DNA of 64,000 nt from Algoriphagus winogradskyi. GTDB taxonomy: Bacteria; Bacteroidota; Bacteroidia; Cytophagales; Cyclobacteriaceae. The stretch spans positions 1-64,000 of the forward strand of contig NZ_FXUA01000009.1 in NCBI RefSeq assembly GCF_900182815.1. Direction: 5' to 3'. Below the pieces are notes generated by a model. That model made no database searches. It saw only the letters and a program-made list of their open reading frames with translations, and was not told where the DNA came from. Shown here piece after piece: positions 52,281-60,716 of the stretch (within the stretch, counting starts at the first letter, position 1; each line of letters starts with the position of its first letter). A program made the position numbers and the translations under genes.

Positions 52281-52946
52281 TCATTAGCCCTGAAAGGGCA
52301 TAATATCATAGCAGCGGTCGCCAGGCCGTTGTTAGGAATCAGTTGATTTCATTTTTAAAGCCCTGAAGGGGCGCAATATTCTATGGGACAATCACTCGTG
52401 AAAAATTATGTACACATCATTTTTAGCACCAAAAACAGACAGCCATTTATCAAACAAGTGTATGAAGAAGAGTTATTCAAATACCTCGGGGGAGTGTGCA
52501 AAGCCTTAGACTGTGCTCCGATTCAAGTAGGAGGATATTTAGACCATGTGCATATTCTGTGCCTCTTGAATAAAAATTTAACCATTGTGAAATTGCTAGA
52601 GGAATTAAAAACAGATTCTTCCAAATGGATGAAAAAGCGAGCAGTTGAATTGAGTGATTTTTATTGGCAGGATGGGTACGGGGCATTTTCGGTTAATCCT
52701 AGTGAGATTGGTATTGTGACTGACTATATCCAAAATCAGCGTAAACATCATGAACGTAAATCATTCCAAGATGAGTACAGAGCTTTTTTGAAAAAATATA
52801 ATGTGGATTATGACGAGAGGTATGTTTGGGGATGACACTGTACTTTTGATAGCGCCCTTTCAGGGCTTGGAACTAAATGACAATAAATATCAATTTCGAT
52901 GGGCTACACCCATCGCTGAGGTATTGAGCCCTTTCAGGGCTAAAAC
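52281..52946 (+). mobile_element. REP/RAYT module 1 (intact)
   Basis: A RAYT gene bracketed by GC-rich palindromes. Left: GCCCTGAAAGGGC (52287-52299), CGGTCGCCAGGCCG (52315-52328), GCCCTGAAGGGGC (52360-52372). Right: GCCCTTTCAGGGC (52854-52866), CGATGGG-CTACA-CCCATCG (52897-52915) and GCCCTTTCAGGGC (52928-52940). The same ordered set surrounds the decayed copy at 60443-61065. This is the layout of REP-associated tyrosine transposases and the repeats they are thought to mobilise. Confidence 0.8.
52383..52835 (+). CDS. REP-associated tyrosine transposase (RAYT, IS200/IS605-like Y1)
   Basis: A 150-residue Y1 transposase: YVHIIFSTKNRQPF at the N-terminus, the HUH motif in GYLDHVHILCLL (His55, His57), and catalytic Tyr115 in TDYIQNQRKHH. 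FYWQDGYGAFSVNPSEI precedes it. All residues needed for single-strand nicking appear intact. It starts directly after a left palindrome, so those repeats probably also act in its 5' region. Downstream palindromes follow its stop. Confidence 0.93.
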   Translation: MGQSLVKNYVHIIFSTKNRQPFIKQVYEEELFKYLGGVCKALDCAPIQVGGYLDHVHILCLLNKNLTIVKLLEELKTDSSKWMKKRAVELSDFYWQDGYGAFSVNPSEIGIVTDYIQNQRKHHERKSFQDEYRAFLKKYNVDYDERYVWG

Positions 52947-53026
52947 ATCAGAAGCTATTTTCAACTACAGTACAAGTCAAATAGTTCTTCCCCCCACAAA
53001 TAGCTACTTTGTCAGAACTGCATTTT

Positions 53027-53209
53027 TTAAAACGAAGTATGAATAAAATATATCCCGCCTAATAAGGCAGATATTCCAGCATAAAATAATTTAACATCAC
53101 CACTAGTCCACCCTTTCTTGTTAAAAGCATTATCTCTATACTGAATAATAAAAACAATAATTGATATAAGAATAAAACATAAGCCAATAAAAAATCTAAA
53201 TGAATCCAT
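53027..53209 (-). CDS. small membrane protein
   Basis: A 60-residue protein with two hydrophobic segments (about residues 5-22 and 42-57) separated by a basic loop with NAFNKKGWTSG. No family recognised. It lies between the RAYT module and the ModF-like gene and runs in the ModF-like gene's direction, 41 bp beyond it, so it may be co-transcribed. Confidence 0.6.
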   Translation of the reverse strand: MDSFRFFIGLCFILISIIVFIIQYRDNAFNKKGWTSGDVKLFYAGISALLGGIYFIHTSF

Positions 53210-53250
53210 TTCCTATAAATTTTTCTTCTAAAATTATCTCTTTATAGAAC

Positions 53251-54783
53251 CTATCCCAACTCCATCACCTTCCCCACCGCCTCTGGCACATCCTCTGCAT
53301 AGTGGCTCACATACACCAAGGTCATCTCAGATCGCTCACAAATTTGCTGCACAGTATCCTTAAATAGCCTACGCTGAAACTCATCCATTCCTTGCGACGC
53401 CTCATCGAGGATTAGCAATTGGGGTTGCTTGATCAACGCTCTAGCAAGTAATGTCCAACGTTGGTTTTCCAGAGAAAGTCGGTTGATAGGAATATTTGCA
53501 AAGCTTGCTAGCTGGAAAAGCTTTATCCAAGATTCAGCCAATGCTTCCTGCTCGGCGGAAACTTTTTTGAATAAACCCATTGTATCAAAAAGCCCCGAAA
53601 GGATAACTTTTCGGCAGGTTTGGTTGGCAGGAAAGAATCGGCTAAGCTCAGGGGCTACAAAACCAGTAGGCCGCTTCACATCCCATATACTCTCTCCAGT
53701 TCCTCGTTTCCGCCCAAAGAGCCATAGATTTTGAGAATAGGCTTGAGGGTTCTCTCCAACCAACAAACTGATCAAGGTAGATTTCCCAGAACCATTGGAG
53801 CCTTTCAATAACCAACGCTCTCCTGACCTCACCTCCCAGTTGAGGTTTGTCAAAATCTGCTTTTCTCCGTATTTGATATGGAGGTTTTCCAGACGAATTA
53901 CTTCTGTATTTTCCTTAGGTCTTTTTGGTAGCAAGGAATCTAATAATCCCCAATCGTAAGAGAAATCTTGCTCGTGTTTGGCGGTCAAATGAAAGTCAGC
54001 TACTTCCCACACATTCTCTATCCCTTTTCCACTTAACTTGGCTACATGAGTAATGCCTTCAGGGATTTCATTTGCTGAAGTGGTCAACAAGACTTGAACT
54101 CCTTTGGAAATTATAACTTTCAAAATCTCCCCAAACTCCGCTCTGCTTTTGACATCCAAACCAGTCATGGGCTGATCCATCAGGTAGATTTTTGGCTGAC
54201 GCATAAGCCCCAGGCCTAGCGCCAATCGTCGGGTTTCCCCATTGGAAAGCAAGAGCAAAGACTTATCCTGCAACTTCTCCAAATGCAATAATTCAGATAC
54301 ATTTTCCAAGGTCCATGGCCCTTCAACTTTTGCTTTCACTTCCAATAAATATTCCCGAACAGTGGCCGTTTCTTCAGCTTCTGAGGAATTGAATCGCTGT
54401 TGAAAATAGAAGTTTTGCTGATTGGATTTATTGCGAATTTCGTAGCGCTGAGAGACATACGCTATCAAGTCTCGGAAAGAATTGATCTCGCCAGAAATGG
54501 TTTTCTTCTCGGTATATTCCTGTGCAAAAGGTCGATTGACCTGACCTTTTGGAATCACAGCATTCCCACGGATAGTCTCTATAAAGGCTGTAAGTTCAGC
54601 GCCAGAGCTACCTATTACCGCCCATTGCTGTCCAACTTCCCAATTAAAATCCAGTGATTCAAAAACTTGTTTTCCCTTGGTGAGAACTTGGGCGGAATGG
54701 ATACTAAGTAATGAGGTAGACAAAATAAAATGATTTGAAAATTGAAGATTGGCATTTTCTCCGAAACAGTCAAAATCCGACAT
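53251..54783 (-). CDS. ModF-like tandem ABC ATPase with a degenerate first site
   Basis: About 510 residues from ATG 54783; the frame opens one codon earlier at a TTG. Two NBDs and no membrane helices. NBD2 is complete: LLKGSNGSGKSTLISLLVG, LENQRWTLLARALIKQP, LLILDEASQGMDE. In NBD1 the Walker A is IGSSGAELTAF (no GKS/T), and the Walker B reads IYLMDQPMTGLD with Gln for the catalytic Glu, so site 1 is probably inactive. It resembles ModF (PhrA) of molybdate loci, but no modABC is near; real role unknown. Confidence 0.82.
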   Translation of the reverse strand: MSDFDCFGENANLQFSNHFILSTSLLSIHSAQVLTKGKQVFESLDFNWEVGQQWAVIGSSGAELTAFIETIRGNAVIPKGQVNRPFAQEYTEKKTISGEINSFRDLIAYVSQRYEIRNKSNQQNFYFQQRFNSSEAEETATVREYLLEVKAKVEGPWTLENVSELLHLEKLQDKSLLLLSNGETRRLALGLGLMRQPKIYLMDQPMTGLDVKSRAEFGEILKVIISKGVQVLLTTSANEIPEGITHVAKLSGKGIENVWEVADFHLTAKHEQDFSYDWGLLDSLLPKRPKENTEVIRLENLHIKYGEKQILTNLNWEVRSGERWLLKGSNGSGKSTLISLLVGENPQAYSQNLWLFGRKRGTGESIWDVKRPTGFVAPELSRFFPANQTCRKVILSGLFDTMGLFKKVSAEQEALAESWIKLFQLASFANIPINRLSLENQRWTLLARALIKQPQLLILDEASQGMDEFQRRLFKDTVQQICERSEMTLVYVSHYAEDVPEAVGKVMELG

Positions 54784-54833
54784 CAATAAAAATAGGTATC
54801 GGTACTATTATAAATGCTCAACTTAAAAGTAAG

Positions 54834-54959
54834 GCTTCCCGCAGATTCACGCTGAAAAGGAACGCTGATTTACGCTGAACTCCAAGAATTAGCTTACCTT
54901 CGAAAGCTCAAAAATCTCCGTATATCTGCGAGATTTATCTGCGTATATCTGCGGGAAGC
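54834..54959. repeat. 126-bp element with 13-bp perfect inverted ends
   Basis: Ends are GCTTCCCGCAGAT (54834-54846) and ATCTGCGGGAAGC (54947-54959), exact complements. The interior repeats related words (CACGCTGA, TTACGCTGA, TATCTGCGAGATTTATCTGC). No ORF. It is a non-autonomous, MITE-like or Bacteroidota intergenic repeat, located between the ModF-like gene and the third sulfatase gene. Confidence 0.6.
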
Positions 54960-54966
54960 ATCATTC

Positions 54967-56445
54967 TTATCGATTAAGCTCCAAATAATTGGGCTTGCGA
55001 ACGCTATCCTTCGCATCGTAGAGATAATTATACTGCATCATATACTCATCCGCTGGAAGAAAAGAATCATTTGTAGCTTTCAATTTTTCCATCAAAACAC
55101 CTTCCAACTGATGTTGAAGTTCTGATAATGCGGGATCATTAACTAAGTTGCTTTGTTGATAAGGGTCTTTTTGATTGTCATAAAGCAACCAAGGACCCTT
55201 TAAATCTTTGACGTAAGTATATCTTTTGGTCCGGATTCCACGAAACTCTCTACCACCATTTAGAAATTTCCACTCGTGAAAAGGAACAGGTAGCATTATC
55301 AAGGCAGCTTCATTTCCCAAATCTTCCCCAGCAAGCAATTCACTGGAAAAATCACTTCCCTCTATACTCTTTGGGGGAGTAATATCACTCAATCCGAGTA
55401 GTGTCGGCAATAAGTCTGGTGTTCCTATTGGGTCATTTACTTTCCTGCTCTTCTCTCCAAATTTTGCTGGGTAACGAATCAACATAGGGACTTTGATTGC
55501 CTCGTCATACGGTCGCTGCTTTTTCAGCACTCCTTTAGACATCAACATATCACCATGCTCCGAAGTGAAAACAAGGATGGTATTGTCTGCAATACCCGCT
55601 TTATCCAACTCTTCAAGCAAATTCCCGATCGCAAAATCTATTGCAGAAGCATGTGCGTAATAACCTGCCATCACCCTTCTTGCCGAATCTTGTAAAGCGA
55701 GAGGAACATTTGGACGAACCTCCAAGGTGCTCGCATCATACAAATCCTGGAATTCTTTGGGAGCAGAAAAATAAGGGTCATGCGGCGGTCCATAGGACAA
55801 CATTAACACAAAAGGATTTTCTTTATTCCTATGTATATAGCTAATCGCACTATCCGTCTGTGGGAAAACATCGTAACCTTCCCAAGTATGCTTCACATCA
55901 TTTTCATCGAAATAGAAGCTATTGTTATAGTTGTGAGTCACCTCTCTGACTTTCCAATAATCAAAACCTTGTCGCCTATCTTTCGGCACCGGTAAATCCC
56001 TTGAGCTAAAATGTTGCTCTCCTCTCGCATGGCCATTTAAATGCCATTTGCCAATGTACCCTGTAGCATATCCCTGTTCTTTATAGATTTCAGCCATAGT
56101 CAGGGCTTCATTTGGTAATGGTTTGTCATTGTAAAACACACCATGAGTGAGTGGATATTGTCCGGTTAAAAAGCTCGCTCTCCACGGAGCACAGACTGCC
56201 ATGGTAGTTACTGCATTTTCAAAAATCAAACTCTCAGTAGCAAGCTTGTCTAAATTGGGAGTTTTGATTTGGGTATTTCCCATATAACCAACTTCCTGAG
56301 CTCTCCACTGATCGGCAAGAATGATGATTACGTTTGGCTTTGCTTGGATTTCGCTGGATTCCTGATTTGGCTTGCTACAGCCGTAAAGCAAATGAGTAAT
56401 TAGTAGAGAAAAAGCAAAAAATCTAATGAGAGATTGGGTTTTCAT
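54967..56445 (-). CDS. exported lipoprotein sulfatase (formylglycine type)
   Basis: A 492-residue sulfatase with a lipobox (LLITHLLYGCS, Cys23). VIIILADQWRAQEVGYMG opens the metal-binding core; the catalytic motif is CAPWRASFLTG (Cys85), GKWHLNG follows, and FTSEHGDMLMSKG gives the second metal pair. Bulky Trp in CxPxR is a permitted variant. It is surface-tethered, so it probably acts on polysaccharide or glycan at the cell surface. Substrate unknown. Confidence 0.92.
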   Translation of the reverse strand: MKTQSLIRFFAFSLLITHLLYGCSKPNQESSEIQAKPNVIIILADQWRAQEVGYMGNTQIKTPNLDKLATESLIFENAVTTMAVCAPWRASFLTGQYPLTHGVFYNDKPLPNEALTMAEIYKEQGYATGYIGKWHLNGHARGEQHFSSRDLPVPKDRRQGFDYWKVREVTHNYNNSFYFDENDVKHTWEGYDVFPQTDSAISYIHRNKENPFVLMLSYGPPHDPYFSAPKEFQDLYDASTLEVRPNVPLALQDSARRVMAGYYAHASAIDFAIGNLLEELDKAGIADNTILVFTSEHGDMLMSKGVLKKQRPYDEAIKVPMLIRYPAKFGEKSRKVNDPIGTPDLLPTLLGLSDITPPKSIEGSDFSSELLAGEDLGNEAALIMLPVPFHEWKFLNGGREFRGIRTKRYTYVKDLKGPWLLYDNQKDPYQQSNLVNDPALSELQHQLEGVLMEKLKATNDSFLPADEYMMQYNYLYDAKDSVRKPNYLELNR

Positions 56446-56538
56446 GCGACAGGATTAGAAAAGATAAAACCTAAATTAATCTTCACTAAAATAGGTAAAC
56501 CAGTCCTCATCCTATCCTGTCCTAACCTGTCTTTACAT

Positions 56539-56991
56539 TTAGACTTTGTTTTTACTATCCATTATAATGGTAACAGGACCATCATTGACCAAGGAAACTT
56601 TCATATCTGCCCCGAATTCACCGGTACCGATTGATTTCCCAAGTTCCGATTCCAACGAGACAATCATTTTCTCATACATAGGAATCGCAATATCAGGTTT
56701 GGCCGCTTTGATATAGGAAGGTCGATTTCCCTTTTTCGTACTTGCATGAAGTGTAAACTGCGAAATCAGTAAAATCTCTCCGTTGATATCAAATAGGCTC
56801 TTATTCATCACTTCATTTTCATCTGGGAAAATCCTGAGATTTGTGATTTTCTTCGTTAGCCAAGTAATATCCTCTTCCGAATCAGCCTCTTCTATTCCCA
56901 GTAAAATCATCAATCCTGTTCCTATTTCGGCTTTTACTCTCCCATCAATTTTAACGGAAGCCTCAGATACTCTTTGAATAACTACTATCAT
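56539..56991 (-). CDS. dtd: D-aminoacyl-tRNA deacylase
   Basis: A 150-residue Dtd: MIVVIQRVSEASVKIDGRVK, LISQFTLHASTKKGNRPSYI and GEFGADMKVSLVNDGPVTI, with the SQxT and NxGP motifs of the active site. It hydrolyses D-amino acids from mis-charged tRNA. Its ATG overlaps the stop of the upstream NAD(P)-binding protein by 4 bp (ATGA). Confidence 0.96.
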   Translation of the reverse strand: MIVVIQRVSEASVKIDGRVKAEIGTGLMILLGIEEADSEEDITWLTKKITNLRIFPDENEVMNKSLFDINGEILLISQFTLHASTKKGNRPSYIKAAKPDIAIPMYEKMIVSLESELGKSIGTGEFGADMKVSLVNDGPVTIIMDSKNKV

Positions 56992-57707
56992 TTGCTTAGG
57001 TCTTGCATTTCTCCGGAGGAGATCACTTCTATAGAATTTGATTTTTGCGTCAGCGCAGTTTTCACTAAAGCCTTGGCCACTTGAAAATCATAGATCGGAC
57101 GAATATTCTTAAATAGCTTTAACCAAATCAAAGGCTTCATCACTACCTGAGCGACTTGCTCTCCCAGTCGAAATTCATTTCTATTCCCCATTAATAAGGA
57201 GGGTCTGAATAAACCTGTATAGCTAAATCCGATTGACTTAAGATCTTCTTCGGTTTTACCTTTTGTTTGACTATAAAAAATCGAGGATTTCGCATCGGCA
57301 CCGGAGGAGGAAACATATAGAAACTTTGATGTACCCAAGGTCTTTGCCCACTTGGCAAATTCAATTACCAAATCATGATCAATAGCAAAAAACTTTTCCT
57401 TTGATCCTGCTTGCTTTATGGTAGTGCCTAATGCGGAAAATGCGTGTATTTCTGCCGATTTCTTATTCAGCGCATCGATCAGAGCAAAATATTCTCCGCT
57501 TAGACTCTGTTCGGCAATTTTAGCTTCCCAGTCCCAGCTCTCAATTTTCGCCATATCACCTTCAATCTGTACAAGCTTCTGTTGCTTAATAGCGAGTTTC
57601 CTTCGGCCAACGCTTAATACATAATTATATTCTTCATTTTTGAAAAGTTGGTGAAGAATAGCCTTGCCCACCAGGCCGGAAGATCCAGAAATCAGTGCGA
57701 TTCGCAT
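56988..57707 (-). CDS. NAD(P)-binding Rossmann-fold protein (HTATIP2-like)
   Basis: A 239-residue short SDR-type protein: ALISGSSGLVGKAILHQLF (glycine-rich cofactor loop) and FLYVSSSGADAKSSIFYSQT (with YxxxK-like SQTKGK), near FSYTGLFRPSLLMGNR. It resembles the HTATIP2/YcjG-type oxidoreductases of unknown substrate. 3 bp after the thioredoxin-like gene and overlapping dtd. Confidence 0.85.
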   Translation of the reverse strand: MRIALISGSSGLVGKAILHQLFKNEEYNYVLSVGRRKLAIKQQKLVQIEGDMAKIESWDWEAKIAEQSLSGEYFALIDALNKKSAEIHAFSALGTTIKQAGSKEKFFAIDHDLVIEFAKWAKTLGTSKFLYVSSSGADAKSSIFYSQTKGKTEEDLKSIGFSYTGLFRPSLLMGNRNEFRLGEQVAQVVMKPLIWLKLFKNIRPIYDFQVAKALVKTALTQKSNSIEVISSGEMQDLSK

Positions 57708-57710
57708 ATT

Positions 57711-58331
57711 TTATAATGTTGCAGCAATCAGGGGGATCAATTCCTCTGTTATTGCTTTATTTTTATCCCGTGCATACCAAAGGTGAGTACCGTCCGCAAA
57801 CTCCTTGGAAGTAATGTTTTGTTGATCCAATTTATATGCCTTTAGACGGTTTTGAAGAAATTCCGGTCTAGGTCCCCAGACGAAAAGCTCCTTACTCAAA
57901 TCACCAGACAAGCTAATCAAAATCGGAATTGATCGTGCTCCCTCGGTAAGATAAGCATCCATCAGGCCCGGATTCTCATCCCGCAAAACAAATTTCAAGT
58001 TGATTAGTGGATTCAATTCAGCCAGCTTGGCTATAAATGGTAAACTTTGAGCTGCATCTCCGCACCAAGCTTCAGTAATCACCAGCCAAACTTGGGGAGA
58101 AGAAATTGACTTTACCACTTTCTCCAGCTCGGGTGAAATCTTTGCCGTTTTATCCCAGCGATTCATTCGCTGCACATTCATCTTAGTATAATCCAGATAA
58201 CTCTCTGAATGATTGATTCCAGTAGTCTTATTTTCAGCCAAAAGCCGATCAATCATTTCTCTATATTCTGCGTATGTCTGAGCCGATTCAATTAGCTTAG
58301 AAGAAATTAATACTGTTTGTTGGTCTAGCAT
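57711..58331 (-). CDS. thioredoxin-fold family protein with a single active-site cysteine
   Basis: A 206-residue protein with WLVITEAWCGDAAQSLPFI in place of WCGPC: the first Cys is kept, the second replaced by Ala. The cis-Pro loop GARSIPILISL is intact. It belongs to the thioredoxin-family group common in Bacteroidota; whether it still has redox activity is unclear. Confidence 0.85.
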   Translation of the reverse strand: MLDQQTVLISSKLIESAQTYAEYREMIDRLLAENKTTGINHSESYLDYTKMNVQRMNRWDKTAKISPELEKVVKSISSPQVWLVITEAWCGDAAQSLPFIAKLAELNPLINLKFVLRDENPGLMDAYLTEGARSIPILISLSGDLSKELFVWGPRPEFLQNRLKAYKLDQQNITSKEFADGTHLWYARDKNKAITEELIPLIAATL

Positions 58332-58362
58332 TTCCTGTGATTTTGGAGACTAACAGACCTAG

Positions 58363-58776
58363 CTAGTCTTGAGTTCTCTCCCAATCCAAAAAATCTTCAA
58401 TTTCATCTTTTACTTTGGCATAAATAGCCAAGACAACGCTTAGATCATCTGCAAAGCCAAAAAAACCCAAAAAGTCAGGAATGATATCAATGGGTGAAAT
58501 AAAGTAAACTAAAGCTAAAAGTACCAAGCCAAGAGTACTATTGGTCAATTTATGCGCTCCATTAAAATGTGCCTTGATCATGCGGATAAAGACAGATAAA
58601 GGCTCAATAAGTTTTTTTACTCTTGGATTATCCCCAACACTTGAAAGCTTATGTCCAACTCCAGCAATTAACTCCGTCACTTTTTCTTTTTGCTTTATGA
58701 GTGCATCTACCTTTTTACCAAAAAGTGCTTTGGCATTATCGATAGTTGCGGAAGTCTTTGCTTTTAAGCTGCTCAT
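58363..58776 (-). CDS. YkvA/DUF1232 membrane protein
   Basis: About 137 residues from ATG 58776 (MSSLKAKTSATIDNAKALFG); the frame opens two codons earlier at a TTG. The YkvA signature LVYFISPIDIIPDFLGFFGFADDL lies at residues about 93-115 (given in part), preceded by an amphipathic lysine-rich region. Membrane-bound, function unknown. Starts 2 bp after the upstream gene's stop. Confidence 0.88.
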   Translation of the reverse strand: MSSLKAKTSATIDNAKALFGKKVDALIKQKEKVTELIAGVGHKLSSVGDNPRVKKLIEPLSVFIRMIKAHFNGAHKLTNSTLGLVLLALVYFISPIDIIPDFLGFFGFADDLSVVLAIYAKVKDEIEDFLDWERTQD

Positions 58777-58778
58777 TT

Positions 58779-59300
58779 TCAAAAGTAAATTTGAATTTCT
58801 GATTTCACTTGTTTCAACGCATATCCGATCGGATCGTTCTTTCTGTCTAAAGCTTGCGCAAAAATCGCCTTAGCCATATCCAGCCCAGTGGCTTCCTCAT
58901 TAAGTACTTGTCGACTTTGATTGATGATTGTAGTCACTTCTTCTACAGCTCTTTTTACTGCTTCCCAAGTTTCCTCAGAAAAATACACTTGCTGGGAAAA
59001 ATTATGATTGAATTCCTCACGAACTTCAGCAAGCAAAAGAGAGTGTAATTCACCTGAAGTCAGACCTCCTGGGTTAGATCTTCTCACCAAATTATTTGGA
59101 GTAATTCGCTCAAGAAAAAGGCAAATCCGTTCAGCCGCCTGCAAACGAATAGGAAGAATGGTTTGGGAGTTTTGGGTTTTCAACTCCACCAGTGTCTTTT
59201 CCCTTTCCTTTGAAAGAAAAGAAACGACCACTAGATACATTCCATAAAGGACTATGCCTGCTGGCAAAAGAATTTTCAATAAATCGACTGCGTATTCCAT
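58779..59300 (-). CDS. membrane-anchored helical protein (DUF7935-like)
   Basis: A 173-residue protein with one N-terminal membrane helix (about residues 8-28) and a long helical, Glu-rich domain with RLQAAERICLFLERI and ITPNNLVRR. This pattern is recurrent in Bacteroidota. Function unknown. It begins the five-gene run ending in dtd. Confidence 0.75.
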   Translation of the reverse strand: MEYAVDLLKILLPAGIVLYGMYLVVVSFLSKEREKTLVELKTQNSQTILPIRLQAAERICLFLERITPNNLVRRSNPGGLTSGELHSLLLAEVREEFNHNFSQQVYFSEETWEAVKRAVEEVTTIINQSRQVLNEEATGLDMAKAIFAQALDRKNDPIGYALKQVKSEIQIYF

Positions 59301-59410
59301 TTTTGGGGATTAAACTCGAATTTGCACAAATTATCCCCGTCAAAAAACATAAGGGGAATGTAAATTTGTATTGACGCGAACCAATTCCCTGCCAAAATCA
59401 TTTTCACCAC

Positions 59411-59725
59411 ATGATAATTCCAATAAAGATCACCGAAAAGGCCGAGGTAGAGATCAAAAATATCATGGCCAATAAGAACATCCCTGCTGACTATCACCTA
59501 CGAGTGGGCGTGAAGGGTGGCGGATGTGGTGGTATGTCCTACGCTTTGGGTTTTGACAAGCCGAAGGAGGAAGATCAGAAATTTGAATTAGCAGGGATTC
59601 CAGTTCTGATTGAGAAAAAGCATTATATGTTTTTGATGGGAATGCAGATTGATTTTTTTGAAGGAGACGAGGCTAGAGGATTTACGTTCGTGAATCCCGA
59701 GATTCCAAAGAGACATGATGTGTAA
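59411..59725 (+). CDS. IscA-like protein lacking the C-terminal cysteine pair
   Basis: A 104-residue HesB/IscA-fold protein: VKGGGCGGMSYALGFDKP keeps the first conserved Cys, but the end reads FVNPEIPKRHDV where the carrier at 37250 has CGCGESF. With one Cys only it cannot bind a cluster in the standard way. Such short versions occur in Bacteroidota (from memory). A TAAATTTG box at 59361-59368 fits a promoter. Confidence 0.88.
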   Translation: MIIPIKITEKAEVEIKNIMANKNIPADYHLRVGVKGGGCGGMSYALGFDKPKEEDQKFELAGIPVLIEKKHYMFLMGMQIDFFEGDEARGFTFVNPEIPKRHDV

Positions 59726-59880
59726 TTTTCATTTTTAACCGCGAAGGACATGAAGGTTTCGCAGAGAACGCCATTGAAAAAGTTGTTCTGCTTCTCCAGA
59801 AGCTGGCATAAAATAGCTCTTCATAATCTGAGCATTACCTCAGAATTTTTAATAAATTCATATAGAACAAAACCTTTCCT

Positions 59881-60375
59881 ATGAAAAAGTCAATACTCTC
59901 CTGCATTCTACTTTTTATATGTTCAATAGCTTTTTCTCAGGTGAAGCAACTTGAAAAGGATCAAGAGCCTGGTAAAGGACATGTCTCTGACTTGGATTGG
60001 CTGGAAGGTTTTTGGACCGGAACTGGTTTTGGTGGAGAATGCGAGGAAGTTTGGATGCCAGCAGTAGATGGGAATATGATTGGGACTTTTCGCTTTTGGA
60101 GTGAAGGCAAACTTGTCTTTTCTGAATTCATGAATATCGTGCAAGAGGGAGAGACTTTTTCATTGAAGCTCAAGCATTTTAATGCTGACCTTTCACCTTG
60201 GGAGGAAAAAGACAAATGGACCACATTTCGATTGGTGGAAGTTGCTGAGAATACCGTTTATTTTCACGGATTGACCATGAAGCGTGTGGGCGACGAAATC
60301 AAACTCTGGCTTGCTATGACAGAAGACGGGGTCAGTACAATTGAGGAATTGAAATACGTAAAGCGGGAGTTTTAA
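59881..60375 (+). CDS. DUF6265 family exported protein
   Basis: A 164-residue protein with signal peptide (MKKSILSCILLFICSIAFSQ). SDLDWLEGFWTGTGFGGECE then VWMPAVDGNMIGTFRF is the recurring core of this lipocalin-like exported family. Function unknown. Alone; the decayed RAYT module follows. Confidence 0.88.
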   Translation: MKKSILSCILLFICSIAFSQVKQLEKDQEPGKGHVSDLDWLEGFWTGTGFGGECEEVWMPAVDGNMIGTFRFWSEGKLVFSEFMNIVQEGETFSLKLKHFNADLSPWEEKDKWTTFRLVEVAENTVYFHGLTMKRVGDEIKLWLAMTEDGVSTIEELKYVKREF

Positions 60376-60716
60376 TAATTGATGATTTCTATCAATTTTC
60401 AATTCATTGGAAATCGATAGAGTATAAAATCATTTTGATTCCGTCCTTTCAGGACTTCATTAGTTCATCTTTCCTCTATACTACAACCATCACTGGGGTA
60501 TTTGCCCCTTTCAGAGCCAAAAAACCAACTCTTTACCTGAATAAATTACATCTGGCGTTGAAAAATTTGATTCTTAAGAGCTTGTTGGAATCAATAGCAA
60601 TCGCATCATTAAATTCACTTGCCCTGTAAGGGCAAGATAACAAAGCAACGGTCGCTAGGCCGTTGTAAGGTTTAAGAAACATTCATTTTTAAAGCCCTGA
60701 AAGGGCGTAATAAATT
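60376..60716 (+). other. left flank of the decayed RAYT module
   Basis: No gene. Contains a diverged REP-like pair: GTCCTTTCAGGAC (60443-60455) and, near 60487-60517, a degenerate CATCACTGGGGTATTTGCCCC stretch (shortened here), then GCCCTGTAAGGGC (60621-60633), CGGTCGCTAGGCCG (60649-60662), and GCCCTGAAAGGGC (60694-60706). This left part is longer and more scattered than that of module 1. Confidence 0.6.

Noticed and set aside
52801..53046. 81-codon plus-strand ORF overlapping the RAYT end and REP palindromes
   Set aside because: It starts inside the RAYT gene in another frame and reads through repeats; composition is repeat-driven.
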